A DNA stretch of 64,000 nucleotides from Manihot esculenta (Eukaryota > Streptophyta > Magnoliopsida > Malpighiales > Euphorbiaceae), in NCBI RefSeq assembly GCF_001659605.2, contig NC_035168.2:1458912-1522911 (forward strand), in the 5' to 3' direction. Position 1 is the first letter of the stretch, and each line of letters starts with the position of its first letter. Both the position numbers and the translations under genes were made by a program. The notes below the pieces were generated by a model that worked only from the letters and a program-made list of their open reading frames with translations, made no database searches and was not told the DNA's origin. Shown here piece by piece: positions 10,990-22,300 of this stretch.

Positions 10990-12600
10990 TTACTTGAAGT
11001 TTTTGCCCTCAAATGTCTGACCAAACTGCCAATTCTTAGGAGCACATTTCGACGAAATTGAGTATTTGCCATCACTTGTTTGAACTCTAAAGGAGAGTGC
11101 TTCTCCAACCAGGTGAGCACTGCATTTCCAAGTGGAACCCCAATCTCTTTCAAATTTTATCCACTTATTACCCTTGTCCTTTCCCTTCACTTCAAGACAA
11201 ATAACATCTCCAGCTCCACCAACGTTCCATACTATGACTTGGTTGAACCATGGATTCCCCAATATTGTGAACCTGATTCCTCCTTTCTTCTTGCATGGAA
11301 CCCTGCACCCAATACAAAAGCCATATATAAATCCATTACCTTTTAATAGACCTACCCCTAGGCCGATTTCATGTGGGAATTACTGGTTCGTCTGGCTTCC
11401 TGGTTTGAAACAGTTTCGATTTGAAATGGCTACACTCAATTCTAATTTCGACTTAAACCCAATTCATATTTCATGTATTAAAATTCATAACAAGAAATAT
11501 TATAACTGTCTTTTAAAAAAATATTTTTAAATTATGCAAGTTTTAGTTTGCCATTGGTGGTTTTGAGCTTACTTTAGTTCTAGTTTATAGGGACGAGGGT
11601 TTGATTAGATTGATTTAAAATTAAATCAAATTAAATAAATCAAAATTAAAATTTTATTATTTGTGAAAAATGAATTAAATCGAAATCAGATAGAAACCAA
11701 ACTGAATGAAATATGTTTGTTTCGATTTGACTTAATCAGTCAGTTAGATCTTTTAATAAACTTTTTATTTTTTACACTTAATTTAGTTAATCTCTTTATA
11801 TTATAAAAAATAATATAATATTGCTATATTAATTCAGTTCAATTTTATCAATTTTTTATTAAAATCAAATCGAATTAAAATTTTTAAAAATTAAAATCGA
11901 TCAAACTAAAATTTTAAATTTATTCAATTTGATCATTTTTTTTTATTTAAATCGAATACTGACCGCTGCTAAGAGATTTGGGCTCGAAACTAACCTGCGG
12001 TATTTGACAGGAATGACTCCAGCAGTGTGATCTGCGAGTTGGCTGAAGACAGGCTTGGCTATATCGAAATGCTCAAGTGGGGGATTGCACCACCCTCCAT
12101 TATCACTTGGTTGAGATGGATTTGGCGGGCAAAGATCTGTTGCTGTAACACGCAGAGATCCTGACTTGCACCATTTTGGATCTTCTACACATTTAATTTC
12201 ATAACAAGCACCGCAGGCCTCCCCTTTTTTGAACAATGTTTCGCTTACAGCTGCTGTGTTGAGGCCGTAGCCTTCTGCTACAACATCTTTATAGTCACAT
12301 GCTCCCCCTGCAATTTTCCACCCAATAATTAAGTTTTAATAATCTCCTTGAAGAAGAATAAGGAGAAAGAAGATATATAAAAATATTACCAAATGATGAT
12401 GTGCTGCCATCATAAAAGGTGGCACGAGCCTTGGTCCATGGCCCTGCCTTGAATTTTGGCTTATAAGGTATGACAGGTTGAGTATGTTCACTTAATTGTC
12501 GTCCAATTGCATGGATAGCAGATAGCTTTGCTTCGCAATTAACCAATGCAATAGCTAACAGTAATAATGTGGCTGAGAGGGCTCTCAAAGGCGATGCCAT
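10990..12600 (-). CDS. EXPA: Alpha-expansin, three exons, 278 aa
   Basis: Secreted cell-wall-loosening protein acting on cellulose-xyloglucan contacts without hydrolysis. Exons: 12390-12600, 11995-12307, 10990-11302; all introns are GT-AG and phases agree (837 nt). Residues 1-24 form a signal peptide (leucine-rich core, cut near NCEA). The GH45-like domain follows: KARATFYDG (57-65), GGACDY, an eight-residue ACGACYEI cysteine cluster, WCNPPLEHFD with the HFD motif at 150-152. The C-terminal CBM63-like domain (about 182-276) has FNQVIVWNVGGAGDV and ends FGQTFEGKNF, the usual alpha-expansin ending. Oddities: a longer pre-domain (about 35 residues after the signal) and changes at normally fixed sites (YDGSTSSF, DPKWCKSGS), so it is a divergent EXPA. 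An in-frame ATG 30 nt upstream (12630) exists; I chose 12600 because the signal peptide then begins cleanly. Confidence 0.88.
11590..11950. repeat. Dispersed AT-rich repeat, copy 1 (expansin intron 2 and nearby)
   Basis: Inside expansin intron 2 (11303-11994). It has AAATTAAATCAAATTAAAT-type runs, a central TTTTTATTTTTTACACTTAATTTAG-like segment and AATAATATAATA, then the runs in mirror sense. Similar arrangements appear at about 29710-30120 and 51410-52000. This looks like a palindromic non-autonomous family, but the low complexity weakens the case. Confidence 0.4.
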
Positions 12601-12706
12601 GCTGCTGGGCACAATTACAACTTTTGGCAATTCGCCTTTGCTTCTTCTTTATTTTGTTTTATTTAATATGTAATATATTTTTGTCAATCCTTGCAGAAGC
12701 TATGGA

Positions 12707-12714
12707 TATTTATA
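12707..12714 (-). promoter_or_regulatory. TATA box of the expansin gene
   Basis: The minus strand reads TATAAATA about 107 bp upstream of the chosen ATG, a normal plant distance for a short leader. Confidence 0.5.
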
Positions 12715-12719
12715 TGTAT

Positions 12720-13312
12720 GGAATTTAGCCAATGTTTGGTTGCGATTGATATGGGTTTCTATTGTTAGAGCAATTCTTTTGAGAGGAGCTTAGTGAATTT
12801 AGGCAGGAGCATGGACAAGCTAAGCTTTCGCTGTTTTTAATTTATCTTTTATTTTGAATAAAGGAATTAAAGAGATCTATTTTTTCCCGGAAGAAGTATA
12901 TTAGTCCATTTTTTAGAATAAATAACTAATAAGAATAAGAAATGTATATTAAAAAGAAAACTTGTACATGTATTCTTATATTTTAATTATTTATATTAAA
13001 TATATATTTAACCTTTTTCAATTTTAAAAATGTTATTTGAGCATTGAAATATTTTACATTTTTTATTATTATATTTACCTACAATCCTTTTAAATTTAAA
13101 TTTTCAATTAAAAAATATGAGCAATTTAAAAATTATGAGAAAGTATGGATAAAAAGCCAAACCATATATTGAAAATTCAGGAAGGAGAATGTGTAATTTA
13201 AATTGTAAATCATACACTTTTTTTATTTATTTTAGGAAATGTTGTAGAAAGACAATAAATAAAAGCACACTTTTTATTGAATGAAATTACATGAATGACC
13301 TCATTCATCCCA
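12720..13312. other. Intergenic DNA between expansin promoter and NodGS copy 1
   Basis: AT-rich, no gene seen. It separates two minus-strand genes, so it holds the expansin promoter and the 3' end of the NodGS transcript. Confidence 0.5.
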
Positions 13313-13318
13313 TTTATT
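13313..13318 (-). terminator. Poly(A) signal of NodGS copy 1
   Basis: AATAAA on the minus strand, 42 nt after the TAA stop (13360-13362). Confidence 0.5.
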
Positions 13319-13359
13319 ACAATCAACTTGATCCACCAAAATTTTTCATAGCATATACT

Positions 13360-16300
13360 TTAATAACGGTGTATCAATTGCTTCCACGCGTCCTTGTTCT
13401 TCGAGTAATGCTCAATCTCCGCCTGCAAAAACCAATCATACTCGTCATAAGTTGCATTGAGAATAGTGGCTTGACCCAGAAATAGTTGGCCTACCCAACT
13501 GGGCTGAATCATCCAGTCAGGTTTCAGGTCAAAACCATGTTGTTTTTAAAAAAGATTCCGACCAAATTGGATCAAACTAAGACCTGAGATCAGCCCAATC
13601 CTGATCCTCCTCAACTGGGCCCAGAACAGACCACGGTCACCCCTTAGAGAAAATGTTACATTAAATACTGTTTACAGATGACCACAAAAACTTGAACCAT
13701 GGTGTTAAAAAGTTGGTTGGTTACCCAAAAATAAATGAATTGGCAAAATAAACCATGCGATTTTCAATCGTAAATGTATTTTTACTTTAATATTTTTAAC
13801 TTATAAAATTTTTAAGGCACAAGTTTCAATCAGTTGACAAAGTTTTACAGAAGCTGTTCTAATCTCAAGAGAAAGAAACATATTTTGAACATACCTTGCG
13901 AACTCCTTTTATAGCAATCACAAGCTTTTTCCCAATTAGATCCTCCAAGACATCGTCTTTCTTTAGAGCTTCTAGAGACTCGGAAAGCGATTTGGGCAAT
14001 CTATTTACTTTTCCATCCAAGTATAAAGGATTGACATCTGTTTCAAAGTTTAAAATTTAAAAAAAAAAAAACAGTAAACTGTTCACATAGAATGAAACCC
14101 AAGGCAACATCATCATCTGCTAATTGCACGGTGAATCTACGAATCATAAACTCAAAATAAAAACATAATAATGATGTACCAAGACATTTGAACCACTTTC
14201 CAACACATTGAATCTTCAGAAATATAATCTTACCAACAGGTTCAGGCAAAGAAAGATGCCTTCTAAGGCCATCAATGCCTGCAGCAAGTACAGCAGCCAA
14301 GCTCAAGTACGGATTTGCACATCCATCAAAACATTTAATTTCAAAGTTGCTAATAAAACCGTCTTTTATCCCTGGTGGGCAAGCAGTTCTTATTGGAGCT
14401 TCCTTGTTTTCTTTTCCCCAGCATTGGTATGCTCCACTCCACGTGTTGGGTTGTATTCGATCATAGCTACAAAAAATGAAAATTCATGAGATAATTAATT
14501 ATGATAGTTGCCAAAAGCAAATTTCAAGCCAGTATGCAGGCAATGTCACGAAGAACCTACTTAGGAGCAGTGTCCAAAATGCAACTGTTTCCGCAATTTG
14601 TACATCCAAGAAAGTTCAGAAACACAATCATGTATACCCATTTATTTGAGCAACTGTCCTGTTGAATCTTACTCAAGTAGAACCCAAAAAGCAAAAATAC
14701 TTGCGCAAGGCAAATGTTTTACGAAAGACTATAAGCCCACAGCCCCAGCCAACAAATGCTCTATAATCATGTATTTAGTAGATAATGAGGAACAAACAAT
14801 AATTAGCAATGGTAAAAAAATTAACACTATCATCAAATTTGAAAGAAACCTATTTGGAATTGGTGCTGTGAAAGCCAAAATTGAAGGAAGATGATGTAGA
14901 ACCCCTGCCATAAACTCCTCACCAACAGTTGAAATTCCATGCCTACTGGAACCAGATGCCATAAAAACATTCTCTCCATTCTGACACAAGCTGATATGAA
15001 CATGGGATCCAGAACCAAGGTCATCCAGTGCATACCTAGGCAAAATACAGAGGTCAGTATTCAATGCAGAGAAATTCATTTATTTATCTCACACATAAGG
15101 GAAAAATAAGTTATAATTTCCAAAAGCAAACTAGAGAAGTAATACTTAACAATACAAGGGTAGCTAAATGGTTAGACAAACTTACAAGTTACAACATCAA
15201 ATGATTATTCACATTTACCAGGGAGTTTTTTTATTAAACAATAGAAGCCATTTTTACACAAAACATGAGGTAGCTTATCAACAAATTGGGCATGTAAAGA
15301 CCAAATATTTCCCCAGAAAAAAAAAAGACCAACTAAAATCAGCTGCATTAACCAAATATAAGCAATAAAATATGAATTAGAATAAAATAACCATCCACAA
15401 CTGGGCCTGGGATTAACCTGGAGTTATCATTTTTAAATCCATAGAAATCTCTATGGGCATCTTCTCCCAAAAATTCCAACAACTGGGTATATTAGATTAA
15501 GAAAGTATGAAGTTATCAATATGAAGACAAAATCATGAACCTACTTAGGCACAAAAGTTGCCAGTAATCCGTGTTTCCTTGCAATAGCCCTAATAACCTC
15601 TCTGGAAAAAATCAGGTTGTCAGCAGAGTGTGTACATGCTGTGTGCCCCAAGACTATTTCATACTGGCCTTTCCCAGCTTCTGCATGTAACTGCAACAGT
15701 TTTAAAAGCAGAAAATATTTTATTGTTTTTTGGATCAATAAGTCAAGATAAAAGCACATTAAGATATTCAATTTTGATCAGTTTTTCAATTCAGAAAAAA
15801 GAGTTATGCTGTTAGAAGTTTCCCAGCTAATTAAATTATCGAAAACCAACCTATTATTGCTCTTGGTTTACCAGTATACATAATTGAGAAAAACATGTAT
15901 ATAAGAGATGAATGCATAAAAATACCAGCAAATCATGACCCAAAAGTCAACACCATCAATGAAATTATAGTTTTGAAGACATCAATTTGAGCAAGACATC
16001 ATTCTACCTTGCCATTCATGCATGTGCTTGATGTTAAGCTACATGAATAATGAAGCATTGGTTTTATTAATCTCAACTAAAAACTCTTTTGAGTTCGAGA
16101 TCTGGGGGTGATGAGATTGTGAGAAGTGGGTGATATTGGGGAGGCTTAAGAGTCCAACTGTTTGAGACAAGACAAGTAACATCCAAATTTTTTTTACTTG
16201 GCAATAAGCATGGTAACTTTAAACCTTTGACCTTGGGACTAGACCCGTCGGGTTCTGAAAACCATGGCAATAATCACATTATTAATTCCCAAATTTTGAA

Positions 16301-19300
16301 TGTAATGTCAGTATTATTTGAGTTTCAACTACACCTGCTCCACGATAATATTTAATGATTGAAGCGCAGCAACAACTTCATGAAATAAAGGAGCAGCAGA
16401 GTCATATCCTGATGCAGAGCAATACGGAACTAAATCAATTGGCACCCATTCTTCTTTCCCTTCCCTGCAAAAACGTATGGCTTAAGTTCAGTAATATTTC
16501 TCACAGCCCATTTTCATGCTTGAAGGACCTTGGGTTTATACTGTGTCACACGCTTTAAGAGCACAAATTCATTTTCAAATCCTGCATCCATTACCTGAAA
16601 ATATGACATTAGAAATTCAGACAAATACCATAATAACATAAATCTACATGCTATCAATTGCAAGACTATTAAGATACAAAATATCTGTCTTACTAAGTTA
16701 AATTCTTCTTTTAGAACCTTTGAAACCCTTCGTAAGGCCTCCCTTGGGCAATACTCCCATGCTTCACCAGGTCTAAGCTGCATGTCAGCCAAAACCATTT
16801 CCTCTACTTCCATCCTATTGCAAAAGGATATGGCATTGATTAAATTAGGTGGACTAACAAACACATATAGATACTAAAATAGATAACAAATTAACAAAAA
16901 CTGAACATTCAAATGCAAGTGAACCAATAACAACCAGTGAAGGATATATGAATGTTAATTGTACATCTAGAATGTAGATAACACCTTAACTAGGCAATAA
17001 AGGAAATGCTATAGGGGTGGGGTAACCCTCGCTCAAAGCTTTCCATTTTCATATTTCTTCCTCTTCTAGCTGTTCTCCTTTTGATCTACGAAACAACCAT
17101 AAAAAACAAAACGCTAGGTCCACAAAAGCCAAAGACCTTTCTGACTACACAGTCCTTATCTTGACATATATTCCTAGCTTCAAGATGGAACAAAATATCT
17201 TGAGATATCTCCTTTGTCCTTACGAAGAAGTTACAGTAAAAACACAAGCCAGGACGGGCTATAGTTTCCCCAACAAGCACTTGCTATTGACATTCAGCTA
17301 AATTGTAATTTCAGAAAAAGAAAGCTTTCTTGGTGCTCATGTATGCCACTGTGAGACTTAGTTTTCATTTGCAGACCAATCTAATGCAGTTGACTGAACA
17401 GAAAGCAGACGTTGCTCAATCACACAACATAGTTCAAGAATGTGGCAACCGGCAAGTTTTGGTGCTTCTTAATCAAGATTACAAAACGCTAAGGCATTAG
17501 TTTTTCTTCCTAATGTCCCAACATGGTATCAAAGTCTTTTCAGGCAAGTTTCACGTTTCAAATGTTCAGACTTGGGCGTGAATGGGGTTTATTGTCCTAC
17601 ATCAGTTTTGGAAAAGGATTTAAAAATTCCTTAAGTTAGCTTTTACAGTGAAGTTAGCTCCAATCCATTTTTTCAACGCTTCCTAAGGCCAACTTAATAT
17701 CATGTAGATCTTTTATCTTTCTAGTTGTATCCATGGTACACCCATGTTGCTGATTTGGGTAATAATACATTGAATTTAAGAACCATGCCTGAGCTATCCA
17801 AGTATGAATTTTCCAGTTCCCAAACCTATGCTTTATCTAAGAACTTTAAGTTATATATATATATATAAAAGTAAAATCTTATGTCATAGTTGACTTTAAG
17901 CATATGATTCAGATTGGAACTCTTGATTGTTAAACCTTTTACCAGTGGAGCATTGCAACAGAAGATTATAGAACCCGGTGTTGTCCACTTTTCATATGCA
18001 AAGCAACACAAAAATCTTCGTAGTAAAACCTTAATTACTTCAGGCATCTCACACCTACTCCTAGGCCTATTTTGAGAGAGGCAGCCTATGCAGCACTAGT
18101 AGATTAACCTCAGAATACTTCAAGTTGGTGATGCTAAGGAAACTAAGAATGTGGAGCTAGGGAGTAATTGCCTTTCCGGAAGGCTTAATCAAAGGTTTGA
18201 TCTGGTCTACGTTCATGTTTGAGCAAAGATGTGTACCACTTCTTTTTATTTCCACACATTATCTTTATTAGACAGTGAAATTATAGAGCTTCTGAAGCCA
18301 TATAGTTGGAACTAAAAGTTAAAAAGGAAAACATGAAAACAGGTAGAAATAATTGATAGTGTAAGAGGCCAGTGAAATTTCTCAAGCTACAAATAGTACC
18401 ATGGGATTCTCCGTTTAGTTGTTAAATCAGGGATCAACCTAATCCCACCCGCTCCAGTCAGATTAGTTTCATCTGCTGGACCATCAGCGAATGAAGTCAT
18501 TGCCATACTTGCAAAACTCAAACCAACACCATTTTTCTTCACAACATTGTTGAAGCGTTTTAGAGGAACAACCTGAAAAGATAAATCACATTGAAAAAAA
18601 AAATCAAATGAAATAGAGCTAACTTGGTGATAACAATCAAAGTATAATCACCTAGAATTTCACAAGTTTCCACACGTATAAGACCAAAATAGTCCTGAAC
18701 AAATTTTCCCTAACGAAGTACTCCAACAGAATCGTAGATGGAACAGTCAAGCTAAGGAAAACAGAAAAAGACAAAAAAGAAGTTTAAAGAAACAAACACT
18801 TACACGACATCTATGTTGTCCCGATGCATCAACCCATAGGATACGAACAAGTGAAACACCACTGTCTGAAGAACTATTGTCAATGTTCACAGAGTTTGCA
18901 GATACAATATCCTTTGATTTAAATGCTTTTACACCCATATTAATCTTGTATAACTTAATTGCATTTCGTGCTAAGATGTCTTTAGCTGCTTCAATAGCTT
19001 CACCAACTGTGAGGTCACCATCACAGCATGCATCACGTAGCACAGTAAAAATGCATTCGCGTGTTTTTTTTGCACCTATAAAAACGAGAAGCAGAAGTTT
19101 GAAACAATGTTCTTCGTAGCTAATGTGCTTATAGGAAATATATGAAAACAATAAGTTTGAAAAAATAAATGGTCATCTGTCTATTAACTTCATATTTATC
19201 AAAGAAGTAGTGTAGATACTATTCTCATGCTTCCATATGTTCATTTTTCTAAGAATTATTTAGATAGTAACAATGGGGATGATATGAGCAGTTTTGATGC

Positions 19301-22300
19301 GTCAGGAATGAGGGCCAAAATCCACAACCTTTGAGAGTCTGCTATAGGAAGAATTATAGCAAGAAAAATGATTTGAGAAGGGGACTAATGGAAGGGAATG
19401 AATTGGAGGTTATGCAGTTAGAGGGATTAGCAGATGGTGGTCCACAGGGCCCAATCATCATTAAATCATCTATCAGCTACAAGTAAGAGTTTCTCAGTTG
19501 TTATAGGCATATTCGATATTTTCTTGTAAATTCGGCAATGCTAGCTTCAGCTAGTTTGGAAATTTCTCCAGCCAACTAATTTCCTTTGTGAATTCCTGTT
19601 TTAGATTGTTTTATTAAAATTTAGATTATTTTATTAAAATTTCTCCAGCTAAATTAAATGATTAAGTTTTAAATTATTTTATTAAAATTTTAAATTCAAA
19701 TTTAGATTGTTTATGATCTTATTTAATTTTTTAATTATATATTATATATATAAATGGTAGGTATATCAACAATTCTAAGCAATTGAATCTCTTATTCTGC
19801 TCTTCTCCTAAAAAAAACCAACAAGGACCAATGGCACATGCAAAGCACTTACAAAATCAAGTACAGATTTTCAGATCAATAAAAGCATTATCAAGATTGG
19901 ATGTCATATTGTATCAGTTCACAAGAACTTGAACAAACCTAAGTAGTATGTTTCAGGAAATGCGTAGCCATCAGTGCTGAACATAACCTGCAAGTTTACT
20001 TATGTTTTGCATCAAATGTCATAGCAATGAAACAAATATACCAGCATGAATACACAAACAAAAGTTGTCGACTATTTTTCAGGATGTTCCAAAATACACG
20101 CAGATTTTCATAAAATTCAAAAAATTTCAGAGTGGTTTTCCAATTCTACCCACCATTAACTTCATAGTCAACTCTGAAGTTAATTGTAACTTTATATTTT
20201 CAAGGCAAATGACTCCAAATAAAGAGAAAGATGCCCATTTTAGAATATGATGAGGGGCATACGAGAAAGAATGGAATGAAAAATGTGAGTTGGCATAACA
20301 TTAAATATGTTTTCTTAAACAATGTGAAAAATGGAAAGCAACAAGCTTTTTTGGGAGTACTATAATCAGGGGTGGATACACAGTGGGGCTATGAGGCACT
20401 TGCCCCCAAAAGGTTTCTCTATAATTATATATAAATTTTATCCTTTACCTCCACTTAAAAAAAAAATTTTGATCTCATTATTCCTAAAATTTTTATCATA
20501 AATATGATAAAATTTTTATCATTACACGCACTTAAAAATAAAATTTTAAGTCCAAGTATTTTTGTAAATAAAAGTAAACACTGTTAGTGTGTTATTTAAC
20601 ATTCGATTCGATAAAAAATTGATCATTGTTAAATAAGCAGAACTGGAACTCAATTTTTAAATTCGTTAAATAAATAAGTTGAATTTAAACCATGCAGCAT
20701 TTAGTTTATAAAAACTTATGAATAAACTCACAAGTAGACTTATTGAGCAAGATCGCGAATAGATATAGGCTCTTATTTATAAAACTAATCAACCGACTCA
20801 TTTTTATAAAAATTTATATTATTTTTATATTTTCTAAGGATTTATATTATTTTTATATTTTATAAATTTGTGGTTATATTTATTTAAAATTTCATTTCTA
20901 AAAAAAATATTATTTAAAATTATAATATAAGCATTATAAAATAATATATTTATAGAATATGATTATTTATAATTTAAATCTAAATTGTAATATGAAAACT
21001 TAGTATTATTATGATTTAAATTATAATATGAAAACTTAGTCTAATTATGATATAAAACATAAGTTTAGAGTATCAAATAATAAATGTATTCTTAAAATAA
21101 ATTAATAATTGTTATGTAATATTATAAATACTATTTCAATCATGATATAAGTAATATTAGATGATAGGGTAAAAAAATAATATTAGATAATAAATACTAT
21201 CAATTTCTAATATATATTTAATTATTTTTATATATTTTTTAATATTAAACTTTAAAAGATCAAGTTACAATAAACGATAATTATTACTATTATTTTATAT
21301 ATCTCCCTTCCTTTTTTTTCAATAATTTTCGTAGAGTTTTAATTTTAAAAAGATTAAAAGTAAAGTTTTATTTTATTTAATCTTTAAATATTAAATATAA
21401 ATACTTTATCAATTTTTAAAATGTATAACACATTTATTTATAATATATTTAAATCATTTATTCATATAAATTTGAATTAAGATTTTTTTAAAAAAATATA
21501 TTTATTTATTTAAAATGTTTTAAAATCTTACAATTAAATATTTTCTATGAAAAACTTTAAAAGTATATTAAAAATAAAGTATTAATAAATGTTAAATAAA
21601 ATACATTTTTATTGATAAATACAAAATTTTAATAATTTTAGTTATATATTTTATCTATAAAATTTTAACAATTTTAATTATATATAATGTATTAAGATAA
21701 AATTATTGATATAAAATAAACTAAATAAATTAAAAAAAAAAAAAGAAAAAAAAAAGTGGATGTAGGACAATCCCATTCCACATCGAAAGAAGGAAAAGTA
21801 GGAAAAGTTATCCTTCCCAATAAAAAGTGAAGTCCATCCCTCTACTTTATCATGATTACGTATTATGACTTGTGATTATCAGAAGAGTTTAAAATATTTA
21901 ATTTATAATAAAATATATATTTAGTTAAATTTATTTTTAAATGTCATTCGAATTAAAACTCAAACTTCAACTCGAATTAAATTAGAATCGAAATTAAATA
22001 CGAGTGGAGTTTAAATTGATTTTAAATATATTTAATATTTTATAAATCGATCTCAATTACACTCCCTAACCTACAAATTTCTATTTTAAGAAGATGTAAT
22101 TTTTATCCTTTCCTCACTTACAAATAAAATTTTATACCCATTAATTGATTAAACTCTCAATTATTATATTTTGTACCCTTTAATTTATTAAACTCTCAAT
22201 TATTATAGTCTATTCATTGGGTTTAATAAACTAATAGTTATTTTAGCTCATTATTTATGTATATCTTTATTACCTATTTCACCTATATATTTAAATCCGT

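Noticed and set aside
14729..15079. Separate short genes in the NodGS loci (such as 14729-15079 or 42215-42748)
   Set aside because: They are single NodGS exons read on into introns; the multi-exon model explains them fully.
17521..17545. ATGGTATCAAAG as a primer binding site of a Copia-like element
   Set aside because: It resembles the initiator-Met PBS, but no LTR end precedes it and no gag or pol remnant follows.
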